59,466 nucleotides of DNA from Treponema sp. (GTDB taxonomy: Bacteria; Spirochaetota; Spirochaetia; Treponematales; Treponemataceae): the NCBI GenBank assembly GCA_024402505.1, contig JAKSTP010000015.1, positions 1 through 59,466 on the forward strand, given 5' to 3'. This document shows positions 31,620-42,500 of this stretch, in pieces. The notes under the pieces were generated by a model. The model had not been told where the DNA came from and did no database searches. It worked only from the letters and a program-made list of their open reading frames with translations. Every line of letters begins with the position of its first letter. Position 1 is the stretch's first letter. A program made the position numbers and the translations under genes.

Positions 31620-34600
31620 TTAGAAACCGACTATTGAATAATCTCTCCATTTGTTAGCTGCTTTATAAGCATCTACACTACTGCTTGGTACATAGATTAT
31701 TTGTATTCCAGTACTATAAAGACTACTTGAGCCAACCTCTGGAGGCACAACAGCTAGAGATTTTATAAATCTGACCTTTCCTCGATCAAAATTATAGTCT
31801 CCAATTTTAGTTAAAGATGCCGGCAAAACCAAAGGATCTTCTGATGAACTGTCGATATTACACATACCAAATGCATCATTACCAATCTCACTAACACCTT
31901 CACCTATAGTAACCTTGCAGTCCTTTATAGCCCCTTGAGCAGGAATTCCTAAATAAGCAAAGGCACCTTCGCCAATTGTATATGGTTGTCCACCAGTTAT
32001 TGTAAGAGTTTCAAGCACGTAATTACGAGAAAATGAATAGTCTCCTATAGTAGTAACCGATGATGGTAAAACAACTTTTTTGTTTTTAATAAGTTTAGCA
32101 AATGCAGATTCCTCTATTGTTTTCAGTCCATCATTGAAAGTTACTTCTGTTAATTTTGAATTACCTGCAAAAGCACCGTATCCAATTACTTCAACCCCAT
32201 CTGGAATTGTAAAAGTAGTATTTGTTTTACTTTTAGGGTAGCAAACTAATCTTTTTCCATCTTTAGTATATATAACTCCATCTATCATTTTGTAATTTGA
32301 ATTGCCTTCTTCCAAAGTTATATTACAACTTGTATCGCTTACGCTAAGAGAACTAATACTTGCTGTAACTTTTGCAAAAGGATTTCCCGTAATATTTGTA
32401 ACAGAAGCAGGTATTTCTATTGTAAGTGATGAACTTAAAGAATAAATTGAACCAGCCTCCAGAGTAGTCAATGTTGAAGGGAAAGACACATCTATCATTT
32501 TATTCATATCATGCAAAGAACCACTTGCTAAAGTTGTGATAGTTGTTTGAGACAAATCCAACTTAAATTGTGACCTACTATTTTTCAATGCATCATATAA
32601 AGTTGTAAAATCTGGGTTAGGATCAGAAATTGTAATCAAATATTTATTTGAAGAATCAAAGCTTGAAACAAGTTCCGCTAAAGAAGCCTGACTAATTCCA
32701 GTAAGTTTTCCCTCTGCATTGATAGTATAAGGAATTACATATTCTCCAGATCTCTTTTCTTTTACTTTAAATCTTGAATAATTTCCTGCGACAAAGCCAC
32801 TTCCACTTGGTTCTGAATTCAGCAACTGAATATATGAACCTAGGCCAGGATCATCATCAGGATCGTAGAACTGAGGAGTAAGGGTTGCCGCAATGCCGTT
32901 TGCTGCTGCAGGTGGAGTCAGGTTGCCGTTCAAAGTAACCTTGGCATTTCCATTCAGCCATACATCACTTGCAGGATCAAGGTATGCTGAATCCTTCATG
33001 TATACTCTACACATTGCCTCTGAAACATAAATTCCGCTTCCATTGGTTGCTGCAGTACAATTTTTTATCGAAGCGCTATCCTGCAGGTAAACCTTTGCCC
33101 CAGAACCTAAATATATTCCCCCGCCATTACCGGCACTGTAATTTTTTGCAATAACTGTATTTTCAGTTAGATAAAGGTTACCACGAAACATAAAAATTGC
33201 ACCACCACTTGATGACGCATAATTTCCATAATTTGCATTTGTTGCATTTACACCTGTATCTTCGCCAATAACAGTATTTCCTTCAAGCGTGATTCTTACA
33301 TTATCGGAAAAATTAAATATCGCTCCACCAGATGCAGCCGTACACTTATTTATTGTACAATCTTTAATTTTAATATCTTTACCTTCGTTATAAATTGCTC
33401 CACCATTAATACCTTCACATCCTTTTATGCCACCACCGGTGATAAAAATATTTCCGTCTGCAGCATTTACTAAACAGCCACAATTAGAGCTGCTCTTAAA
33501 TTTTGAAAGATTAACATTAGTCAAATAAAGTTGTCCCTGATTGAAAATTGCAGCCCCTGATGAACTACTTGCCGTATCTGGTCCTTCAATATCAATTCCT
33601 GAAATTTTAACTGTTGCAGATGAACTAATATTAAATAATCTATTACTTGTTGATGTATATTTTATTTTTACCGAGGTCACCCCCTGTGCTTTTTGGAATG
33701 TTGTATTCTTTTGAAGAATTATTTCTTCATCAACATTAACATCTCCCATAATATTGATTGTGTAATTTTTGGTATCATCAGTACATTTTCTAACAGCTTC
33801 AGCAAGTGTTTTTACAGGCTCAAAATAAGAGCCGTTTCCAGGAGCCGCTGCAGCAGGATCAACATATAAATTGGTAAGGGCAAAATTGTCCAGACATTTC
33901 TGGTTGATGTACATTAATACAGTTTCTTTATCGCCAATTGTTTTTATTGAAAAGTATTCTGCATTTCCGTTGTCTACCCATGTATCGGTGGTTTTATTGG
34001 GAAATACAGTAACTGTTTCGGTGCACTGGTAAACGAGATTATCATTTGCATCAAAAAAACTGAATACATAATCATGAACTCTGGAAGCAACACCGTCTTG
34101 ACGCCATCTTATAGAATTATTAGTTATCTCATCAATTTTTGTTTCACCTTCATAGACAGTAAATCTATATACTTTCGAAGCATATTCTATATATAAATCT
34201 ATAGATCCCTCACCACTTTCTCCCACAACAGTATTCAAAAACAATCTCACAGTGTTTTTATAAGGTTCATTTTCTGTAAGAGTAAGTTCTACAGGACTAG
34301 TTGTTTTAAGGGCAACTGTTTTTGTGCCATCTGAAGTAAGATAGCTTTCCGCTTCAAGATAGTAAGTTCCAAGAGAAGGAAGCTTAAGCTCAAAACTGCT
34401 GTCTGTTGTTGTGCCGCACAGTGTTCTTTCTGTAGCTGTAGGACTTGATTTATAATAAAATTTTGTTGTGTACAAAGCCAAATTAATATTGTTTGCAGGA
34501 AATGCGCTTCTTGGTCCTACGTTACTTTCATACTCTGTAACAAGTTTTCCGCTTACAGTATAAGCAGCAGGTGTTTCTTCTCTTGCATCCAAAAGATTGG

Positions 34601-34658
34601 AACAGGAGATTATGAGAAACGAAATAAGTGATAATACAAAAATATATTTTTTTTTCAT
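31620..34658 (-). CDS. Surface lipoprotein: beta-helix domain plus BspA-type LRR C-terminus
   Basis: This 1012-residue protein begins with lipoprotein signal MKKKYIFVLSLISFLIISC. Next comes an N-terminal domain shared with two paralogues (PRSAFPANNINLALYTTKFY; TYYLEAESYLTS). It is followed by the TDTWVDNGNAEYF linker and a right-handed beta-helix opened by YVDPAAAAPGNGSYFEPVKTL and rich in GGAIYN/GGGIYL turns (about 280-590). The last 330 residues are BspA-like leucine-rich repeats (TIPDGVEVIGYGAFAG). I chose ATG 34658 because the signal peptide begins there; an in-frame ATG at 34688 is also present. It is probably outer-membrane and adhesin-like. It is the last gene of the nine-gene array. 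Confidence 0.82.
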   Translation of the reverse strand: MKKKYIFVLSLISFLIISCSNLLDAREETPAAYTVSGKLVTEYESNVGPRSAFPANNINLALYTTKFYYKSSPTATERTLCGTTTDSSFELKLPSLGTYYLEAESYLTSDGTKTVALKTTSPVELTLTENEPYKNTVRLFLNTVVGESGEGSIDLYIEYASKVYRFTVYEGETKIDEITNNSIRWRQDGVASRVHDYVFSFFDANDNLVYQCTETVTVFPNKTTDTWVDNGNAEYFSIKTIGDKETVLMYINQKCLDNFALTNLYVDPAAAAPGNGSYFEPVKTLAEAVRKCTDDTKNYTINIMGDVNVDEEIILQKNTTFQKAQGVTSVKIKYTSTSNRLFNISSSATVKISGIDIEGPDTASSSSGAAIFNQGQLYLTNVNLSKFKSSSNCGCLVNAADGNIFITGGGIKGCEGINGGAIYNEGKDIKIKDCTINKCTAASGGAIFNFSDNVRITLEGNTVIGEDTGVNATNANYGNYASSSGGAIFMFRGNLYLTENTVIAKNYSAGNGGGIYLGSGAKVYLQDSASIKNCTAATNGSGIYVSEAMCRVYMKDSAYLDPASDVWLNGNAKVTLNGNLTPPAAANGIAATLTPQFYDPDDDPGLGSYIQLLNSEPSGSGFVAGNYSRFKVKEKRSGEYVIPYTINAEGKLTGISQASLAELVSSFDSSNKYLITISDPNPDFTTLYDALKNSRSQFKLDLSQTTITTLASGSLHDMNKMIDVSFPSTLTTLEAGSIYSLSSSLTIEIPASVTNITGNPFAKVTASISSLSVSDTSCNITLEEGNSNYKMIDGVIYTKDGKRLVCYPKSKTNTTFTIPDGVEVIGYGAFAGNSKLTEVTFNDGLKTIEESAFAKLIKNKKVVLPSSVTTIGDYSFSRNYVLETLTITGGQPYTIGEGAFAYLGIPAQGAIKDCKVTIGEGVSEIGNDAFGMCNIDSSSEDPLVLPASLTKIGDYNFDRGKVRFIKSLAVVPPEVGSSSLYSTGIQIIYVPSSSVDAYKAANKWRDYSIVGF

Positions 34659-34688
34659 TTTTGTTGGCCCCCGCACAACAGCTGACAT

Positions 34689-34762
34689 TTGCTAAAAAAT
34701 CTATTTATTAGAAGTTTGAGAAAGATTAATTTTTTTTCCAACTAAGGAATACGTATACTTAA
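34689..34762 (-). pseudogene. Fossil 3' end of a lost beta-helix lipoprotein paralogue
   Basis: On the minus strand, just upstream of the 31620-34658 gene, a frame reads FKYTYSLVGKKINLSQTSNK and then a stop. This matches the last residues of the 37846-39555 protein (YTYTLEGNKIKRSKSNRR). The bases after both stops (TTTTTAGCAAATGTCAGCTG type) are also alike. It is therefore the remaining tail of a deleted paralogue, showing that a unit spanning a gene tail and the next gene head was duplicated here. Confidence 0.75.
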
Positions 34763-34844
34763 ATCTGCCACAGCATGAGCTGCGTGCCTTGACATGGTTT
34801 TATAGCCTGGCTTACATATCAGAAAAAACATTATAATTTTTACC

Positions 34845-37805
34845 CTATTCAAAAACAGGATAACCGTCGGTACCATATTTCCATCGCTTCATTTCACCTG
34901 AAACATTTTGATTTAATATATCAACAAAATCTGTTCCATTAACAGTATAATTATTTTGAGTGCCAGTAAAAATCAAAATTTCCTCTACAGGACCTTCAAT
35001 ATTTCCAACAGCTCTATCACAAGAACCTGAAAGATAATAGCAGTTAGAAGAGATACACTCATTTCTGGTCAAGGTAGAAAAATTTCCGTAAATTCCTCCT
35101 GCACAGTTAGAATTTATGTTGATACTTTGTATTGTTCCTGTTGACCAGCAATTAGTTATGGTTGCTTTTCCCCATCCCGCATTGTTTGAATTAGCACCAG
35201 CCACTATTCCACCTGCACCAGAATTGCCCCCCTTCTCATTTACCCAGTTTACTGTTATATCTCCTGTATTTCCACAATTCGTAACAGTCGGATTATTTCT
35301 TATTTGTCCTACAATTCCACTAGCCATAGCCGAGGCTGTAATATTTCCGTTATTGATACAATTTTTAAAAACTCCTCCATAACCAGCTCCAGCAATTCCT
35401 CCGACAGAATTACGCTCACACGTAATATTACCAGTATTTATACAGTTTTCAATAATGATTTCACCAGCGTTGTAAATACAAACATATCCGACAATACCAC
35501 CACAAAAACCTGAGCTTGATAATTCCATATCTACAGAAGAAGTACAATTTGAAATATTACCACTATCTTCAATATACCCAACAATAGGTGAAGTATAAGT
35601 TGCATTTGTACCTCTGATTGTACCTGTGGCATTAAGATTACTTACAGATCCATTCTGTAATGCCCCAATGAATGCAAAATTTTGACCAACATTTTCAGTA
35701 TTATAAGTTATCGTATGTCCTAGTCCATCAAAATGTCCCATAAAATACTTTTCATTACCATATTCATAATGTCCAATAGGAGTCCATGTACTATCAATTG
35801 TAATATCACTGGTTAATTCAAATTTTATATCTACTAATGTTACTCCATCATTAACCCAGCCAGCAATTTTTGATAAATCAGCAACAGTACTTAATTTGTA
35901 TACTGCATTAGTATCAGTAGGTGCAGCGGTTAAACTAGAAACTAATACTTCTTTTTTCAATTTTCCAGTATTATCTATAGTCCATTGTATTGAAGGATCC
36001 TCATCTGTACTGGTTAACGCAAATTTTAAATAGTTACCTGCAATAAGGCCGATAGTATTTTCATCCAGTATTTGAATACCACCGGTATAGGCATTTGGTG
36101 TAATTGTTGCAGCAATTCCCCGTGTTGCTTCTGGTGGAGTAAGGTTGCCATTCAAAGTGACAGATGCACCTGTATTCAAATATATATCACTTGCAGAATC
36201 CAAATATGCTGAATCCTTCATGTCTACTCTGCACTCTGTTCCTGAAGCATAAATTCCACTACCACTCGTTTTGGTGGCAGTACATTTCTTTATAGATGCA
36301 CTATCCTGCATGTAAACCTTTGCATAGCTGTATAAATAAATTCCTCCACCATATTCAGCAGCAGTACATCTTGTTATGGACGTATTGCCAGAAAGTTTGA
36401 TTTTTTTAGCTTTATCATTATAGATTGCACCCCCTCTTTGGGCCGTACAACTACTTATAGTACAATCCTTTATCTCTATATCTTTACCATCGTTGTAAAT
36501 TGCACCACCTTGATTAGATGCACAAGAAGTAATGCTTCCACCTGTTATAGAAATGGTTCCGTCTCCAGCATTATACAAACAGCCGCCTATACCAGTATTT
36601 TTAAACTTTGAAAAATTTACATTGTTCAAAATAAGAGTACCTTCATTGAATATAGCGGCACCGTTAAAGTCACATTCATCATCTGGACCTTCAATATCAA
36701 CGTTTGAAATTGTAAATGTGCCAGTTTGAACTGTAAACAGGCGTTCTGGTGTTCCTAAATATTTAATTTTTGCAGAAGTCGCTTCCTCTGCTTTTTTGAT
36801 TAATATGTTTTTTGAAATAATAATTCTATTACGTACTTCAACTGTTCCATCAATATTGATTGTATAATTCACACCAGCAACTGTACATTTTGACAGAGCT
36901 TTATCTAAAGTTCTAAAAGGCGTAAAATACGAACCGTTATTGTTGTCGTCGCCGTTTGCTTTTACATAAAAATTAGTAAGGGCAAAATTGTCCAGACAAT
37001 CCTGCGTGATGTTCATTACAAGGACATCTTTACCATCAATTGTTTCTGGTGAAAAATATTCTGCATTGCCATTGTTTACCCAAGTGTCGGTGGTTTTTCC
37101 TGGAAAGACTGTGACTGATTCATAGCACTGGTAGACTAATTCATCTTCAGCGTTAAAGAATTTAAATACAAAGGTATTAGGTCGCGCCAACAAGCCGGAC
37201 TGTTCCCATATATTGTTGTCATCTATATATATTTCAGACTCATGTTGAATTCCAGAATCATAAACATATCCCTTAGTAACTTTTACTATTTCTGGTACAT
37301 ATTTAATTTTTAATTTTATATACCCATATGGTAGATCATCCTCATCAAATTCTTCCACAACAATATGTAAAAGCATTCTTACATTGTTTTTAAAAGGGGC
37401 TTCTTCTGTAAGGGTAAGTTCCACAGGACTAGTTGTTTTAAAGGCAACTGTTTTTGTGCCATCTGAAGTACGATAACTTTCCGCTTCCAGATAGTAAGTT
37501 CCAAGAGAAGGAAGCTTAAGCTCAAAACTGCTGTCTGTTGTTGTGCCGCACAGTGTTCTTTCTGTAGCTGTAGGACTTGATTTATAATAAAATTTTGTTG
37601 TGTACAAAGCCAAATTAATATTGTTTGCAGGAAATGCGCTTCTTGGTCCTACGTTACTTTCATACTCTGTAACAAGTTTTCCGCTTACAGTATAAGCAGC
37701 AGGTGTTGTGTCAGCAGGTGTTTCTTCTCTTGCATCCATAAGATTGGAACAGGAGATTATGAGAAACGAAATAAATGATAATACAAAAATATATTTATTT
37801 TTCAT
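34845..37805 (-). CDS. Surface lipoprotein: beta-helix domain plus GLUG-repeat C-terminus
   Basis: This 986-residue protein has lipoprotein signal MKNKYIFVLSFISFLIISC and an N-terminal domain almost identical to the next gene downstream up to SPVELTLTE, after which they diverge. A beta-helix region follows, opened by DDNNNGSYFTPFRTLDKAL with GGAIYNDGK turns. From about residue 630 there are GLUG-type repeats (FMGHFDGLGHTI; FCGGIVGYV; SVGGIAGAGYGGV), ending in WKYGTDGYPVF, a common terminus of GLUG proteins. GLUG and beta-helix domains are typical of secreted adhesins and IgA-protease-like surface proteins. No catalytic motif is visible. Confidence 0.82.
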   Translation of the reverse strand: MKNKYIFVLSFISFLIISCSNLMDAREETPADTTPAAYTVSGKLVTEYESNVGPRSAFPANNINLALYTTKFYYKSSPTATERTLCGTTTDSSFELKLPSLGTYYLEAESYRTSDGTKTVAFKTTSPVELTLTEEAPFKNNVRMLLHIVVEEFDEDDLPYGYIKLKIKYVPEIVKVTKGYVYDSGIQHESEIYIDDNNIWEQSGLLARPNTFVFKFFNAEDELVYQCYESVTVFPGKTTDTWVNNGNAEYFSPETIDGKDVLVMNITQDCLDNFALTNFYVKANGDDNNNGSYFTPFRTLDKALSKCTVAGVNYTINIDGTVEVRNRIIISKNILIKKAEEATSAKIKYLGTPERLFTVQTGTFTISNVDIEGPDDECDFNGAAIFNEGTLILNNVNFSKFKNTGIGGCLYNAGDGTISITGGSITSCASNQGGAIYNDGKDIEIKDCTISSCTAQRGGAIYNDKAKKIKLSGNTSITRCTAAEYGGGIYLYSYAKVYMQDSASIKKCTATKTSGSGIYASGTECRVDMKDSAYLDSASDIYLNTGASVTLNGNLTPPEATRGIAATITPNAYTGGIQILDENTIGLIAGNYLKFALTSTDEDPSIQWTIDNTGKLKKEVLVSSLTAAPTDTNAVYKLSTVADLSKIAGWVNDGVTLVDIKFELTSDITIDSTWTPIGHYEYGNEKYFMGHFDGLGHTITYNTENVGQNFAFIGALQNGSVSNLNATGTIRGTNATYTSPIVGYIEDSGNISNCTSSVDMELSSSGFCGGIVGYVCIYNAGEIIIENCINTGNITCERNSVGGIAGAGYGGVFKNCINNGNITASAMASGIVGQIRNNPTVTNCGNTGDITVNWVNEKGGNSGAGGIVAGANSNNAGWGKATITNCWSTGTIQSININSNCAGGIYGNFSTLTRNECISSNCYYLSGSCDRAVGNIEGPVEEILIFTGTQNNYTVNGTDFVDILNQNVSGEMKRWKYGTDGYPVFE

Positions 37806-37845
37806 TTTTGTTGGCCCCCGCACAACAGCTGACATTTGCTAAAAG

Positions 37846-39555
37846 CTATCTTCTATTGCTTTTAGAACGCTTAATTTTATTTCCCTCTAAGGTATACGTA
37901 TATGTATAAGGGCCATCATTATACGAATATTTGTCCATTTTAAACTTTCCATAATTATCCACACTAGCTCCATTTTCAGGCTTAAGAACTTCGAGATTAT
38001 TACTATTTGCATTTGCACATGAGGAAAGTTTTATTTTTGCCGCAGTGTCGGATGTCAAATCTCCGTCTATAGTTACAAATGATGAATTATTAAGATAAAC
38101 CACATTATCGGTAGTTAGATGTGCGCTTCCAGACATCTTGAAAGTACAGGTTGAATCATTGACATATACTCCTGCGCCTTCCTTTGCCGCAGAATTGTCA
38201 TGAATATATCCATCGCGAAATTCAAAGGTACCAGACTCCACAAAAACACCGCCGGCAATGCCATTTTCAGCATCGTTTGCCACGTTTCCAAAAATTTCTG
38301 TATTCTTTGTGACCAATTTTCCTTTTGTATGTATGCCGCCATATTTGTTGGACTTGAATTTTGAAACGGTACAGTTATTTAAAGTAAGTGTCCCTTCATT
38401 ATATATTCCAGTTGTACCATCATATGTTATAAGTGTATCGGTACCCTCAATACCCAGGTTATTTATTGTTACTACGGCACCATTGGAAACTGTTATAAAA
38501 GGAGAACTTTCGGAACTTGAACGTATGAGTTTAGTTTTTCCAGTGTCCAATCCGTTTATCCTCAGTCTGATTCCTGCCGGTACAGTGATGTTATCGGGTT
38601 GTGTGTAGTCCCCATCAATATTGATTGAATAATTCACACCAGCAACTGTACATTTTGACAGAGCTTTATCTAATGTTCTAAAAGGCGTAAAATACGAACC
38701 GTTATTGCTGTCGTCGCCGCTTTCTTTTACATAAAAATTGGTAAGGGCAAAATTATCAAGGCACTCCTGTGTAATGTTCATTACAACAGTTTCTTTACCG
38801 CCAATTACTTCTGTTGAAAAGTATTCCGCATTTCCATTGGTTACCCAAGTGTCGGTGGTTTTTCCTGGAAAGACTGTGACTGATTCATAGCACTGGTAGA
38901 CCAGATTACCATAGATTCCATCATAAAAAGAAAATACATAGTTATGAACTCCAGCAGTGACACCAGATTTCCCATACACTGAAGCATTATCATAAAGATC
39001 TCCATCATGAATAAAAATCCCATTTTCTGTGATTTCAAAATGTATAACTATGAAAGGATCAAAGTACTTCATATATAAACCTATAGATCCAGTCGCATCA
39101 CTTTCTCCAACGATTACCTTAAGGAACAAACTCACAGTATTTTTATAAGGGGCATCTTCTGTAAGGGTAAGTTTCACAGGTTCATTTGTTTTAAGGGCAA
39201 CTGTTTTATTGGCATCTGAAGTAAGATAGCTTTCAGCCTCAAGATAATAAGTTCCAAGAGCAGGAATCTTAAGCACAAAAGAATTGTCTGTTGTTGTGCC
39301 GCACAGTGTTCTTTGTGTGGCTGTTGAACTCGCTTTATAATAAATCTCTGTTGTATACGGATTCAAATCAACATTATTTGAAGGAAAAGCGCTTCTTGGC
39401 ACGGCACCGCTTAAATCTTCCGAAACAAGAGATCCTTTTACAGTATAAAATGTTGAACTTTCATCAGTAAAATCAATAGTAGAGTCCTCAACAAAATTTG
39501 AACAGGAGATAAAAAGTGAAACGATTGATACTAAAACTAATATATTTTTTTTCAT
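37846..39555 (-). CDS. Surface lipoprotein with beta-helix domain (short paralogue)
   Basis: This 569-residue protein has signal and lipobox LFISC. It shares the N-terminal domain (PRSAFPSNNVDLNPYTTEIYY) and the TDTWVTNGNAEYFS linker with its neighbours. Its beta-helix opening SYFTPFRTLDKALSKCTVAG is nearly identical to that of the 34845-37805 protein. It ends after the beta-helix (GTYTYTLEGNKIK-type tail) and lacks the LRR or GLUG domain of its relatives. AAGGGG lies about 6 bases before the ATG, 13 bases after the upstream gene. Confidence 0.8.
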   Translation of the reverse strand: MKKNILVLVSIVSLFISCSNFVEDSTIDFTDESSTFYTVKGSLVSEDLSGAVPRSAFPSNNVDLNPYTTEIYYKASSTATQRTLCGTTTDNSFVLKIPALGTYYLEAESYLTSDANKTVALKTNEPVKLTLTEDAPYKNTVSLFLKVIVGESDATGSIGLYMKYFDPFIVIHFEITENGIFIHDGDLYDNASVYGKSGVTAGVHNYVFSFYDGIYGNLVYQCYESVTVFPGKTTDTWVTNGNAEYFSTEVIGGKETVVMNITQECLDNFALTNFYVKESGDDSNNGSYFTPFRTLDKALSKCTVAGVNYSINIDGDYTQPDNITVPAGIRLRINGLDTGKTKLIRSSSESSPFITVSNGAVVTINNLGIEGTDTLITYDGTTGIYNEGTLTLNNCTVSKFKSNKYGGIHTKGKLVTKNTEIFGNVANDAENGIAGGVFVESGTFEFRDGYIHDNSAAKEGAGVYVNDSTCTFKMSGSAHLTTDNVVYLNNSSFVTIDGDLTSDTAAKIKLSSCANANSNNLEVLKPENGASVDNYGKFKMDKYSYNDGPYTYTYTLEGNKIKRSKSNRR

Positions 39556-39568
39556 AAAATCCCCTTTT

Positions 39569-42500
39569 TTATGGATACTGATAGTTCGAGTTATCAGAAG
39601 TAAAATGCTGGATATTTACAGTTCCAGGAATAAAAGAGAAAGGAGGGTTTGCTTTTATATACAAATAACCAATCACAGCATCATTGCTTGCTCCAGTTGC
39701 ATCAAACTTATCGCCAGAAACATTATAAGTGGAAAAATACACATCATTTGAAATCTCATTATCTTGGTCGATATTGTCAACTATGCTTCCACCAGTAAAA
39801 TATATTTGTCCAGAATATACGTAAACTCCACCACCACGATATCCTGTAGTATTATTGCGAATTAAACCGCCACTCATATATAATTTAGCTCCAGATTTTA
39901 CATAAATTGCTCCATCCGATACTCCAGAGTTTTCATATATTTCTGCATTGCCAGAAATATAAAGAGTAGCTGGGTTCATATAAATTGCACAGCCACGCCA
40001 TGATGAATTTCCATATATTTTTCCACCAGATATATAACAGGTTGCTGACTCTATACGTATTGCCCCGCCTGAACAACTATCAGAATTTTCATATGCTTTG
40101 TTGTTTGAAATCTCTCCTCCAGTCATATAGCAATTTCCACCTGTAAGATAAATAGCACCACCGATTTTTGTACTTGGAGCATTTGTATTATCTTTTATCT
40201 TTGCACCTTCTTTTATATATAATGTTCCAGCTGATTTAATTGGTACCAAATCTCCATTTGGACTAACTATAGTTCCACTGTCCAAAGTTACGCTAGCACC
40301 ACTATTAACATTGACAGCAGCCTTACCTGAACCAAAAGTAATGTCCTTTAGAATCAAGTCTGCTCCAGAATTTGCATTGAAAACATAATCAGTAGAACAT
40401 GAGATGCTTTTATTTCCAGTTGAAAAAATAGTCAACTTTCGACTTATTTCAATAGTGTTTTCACATACAATATCTGCAGTAAGATTAATAGCTTTGATGT
40501 GAGCATCTGCAATTGCGGCCGATAATTCCGCATACGTAGCTACAGGAGTTGGAGTGATTATTTTGATTATATGATTTCCACTATAAGTCACCCCGTTATA
40601 GTCACCTTTTACAGCAATGTAATAATTACCTTCCGGGAAAGTTGATGGGAGAACTATCTTATAGGATTTTTTGTCTTCGGTCGCTGTTTCTTCTTCAACA
40701 CGGTTTGTAATATCAATGCCGGCATAAGTTACCGTTGCGTTCCAGTTATCAATTGCTACAGGATCTGTACCTGCTCCAACTTTTGCAGAGAATGTAATGG
40801 TGCTTGTACCTTCACCAACAAAGAATTCTGTTTCATCCGCAGCAAACTTTACATCCTCGTAATACCCTGCACCAAGAACACCAGTTGTTCTAGCAATACA
40901 GCCTTTACCAGAAGTGTTTGCAATTGTATAACCTGCGTCACTAAAATATTTTTCGCTGATGTTTGCTGTTGTATCGCTGGCAAATTGAATTGTATTTTCC
41001 CCAACAACATCAAAATCTTTTGTAATTCCAATGCGGCTTTCAGCACCTGTTCCGCTGATGTTGATATTAATGCCAGGTGCCAGTTCTATATTGTTCAATG
41101 TGTTGTCTGAACGTCTGTTGTTTTCTATGACAGTTTTTCCTTTAATTTTCAAAGATCCACCACTGACGTTAATTGCTCCTCCGCCGCCTCCAGAAGCAAT
41201 ATTTGCCGTACAATCCGAGATGGTTACATTTTCAAGAGTCAATGTAGAAGACCCATAAAGATTTATTGCTCCGCCATAGGTTGCACCGCAGTTATGAATT
41301 GAACTATTAGACAAGGTTATTGTTCCGCCAGTAATACTCATGGCTCCACCACAACCTGTTGCCATATTAGTACCTTTTACAGCCAAACAATCAAAAACTT
41401 TAACTCTGTTCAATGTAACAGTACCATCTGTAATTCTCAAAGCAGCACCGCTTCCCATGGTGCTTTCGGCAGTCTCAGGTTTTACAATAAAATTCCTGAT
41501 GGTAACGTTTGTAAGCTCTACAGTAGAACTGCTTGCAATCGCACCGCTTTCAAATCTTGACCCGTCTCCATTTTTTATAGATGTTCCGTCCAGGATGATA
41601 TTCTCCAGCTTTAAGGTTCCATAAGAATTAAAGAATCCTCTATTTCCTTCTTTATTGGTGATTGTAACAGGCTTTGTAATGTCCCAGCTTTTTACAGTAA
41701 GAGTGTTTCCTGTTCCTACAGTAAATAAAGCAGAGTTTTCACTATAAGAATTAAGTTCATATACAGTTGTTCCTTCAACTGTTTTTTCAGTTCCCCTAAG
41801 CATAAGGGTAATTTCACCAAGTTCGGAAAGTTTTGAGCTTACAAAATCTCTGGCATCATCCAAAGTCTTGTAAGGAGCAAGCCAGGTTCCAGTACTTGTG
41901 CCGGTGAAAGATGTATCTACATAGATTGTTCTTAGAACATATTGATCAAGTAAAGCGTCGGTAAGTTCAAAATCTGCGGCACTGCCCGGCTTTTGGCTTC
42001 CGGCAGTTTTATATTCAAGATAAGATTCCGAGCCGTGCTTAATCCAGGTATTTGTGGTAAATCCGTTGAAAACATTGATTGTCTGAGTACAGTTGTAACA
42101 AAGCACACCATTTGAATCATAAAAATTTATGTCCACACTGTAGCTGCCACTTTTGATTTTAGCATCGTCTGCAGTTTTTATTCCGCTAAGATTAACTGTC
42201 AATTTGCTACTATCAATCAAATCTTGCCAGTTATCATCATTACAAACAACACTCACCCTACTGACTTTTAATGGAAGTGTTCCAAAACTCAGATTAATCT
42301 TTCCAGATCCGTCGTCTGTAATTACAGGTCTTGCTTCAAGATTTACGTAGCCTGTTGGAGAAACTGGACTTATAAATATTACCTTGGAATCTGTAGAAAG
42401 AACCGTGCTTTGATTAGTCCTATCAACACCAGTTGCGCTTACAGTCCATTCACCTGCAGATGGAAGAGCCAATGTAAAAGGTGAACCTTCTTTTGTTACA

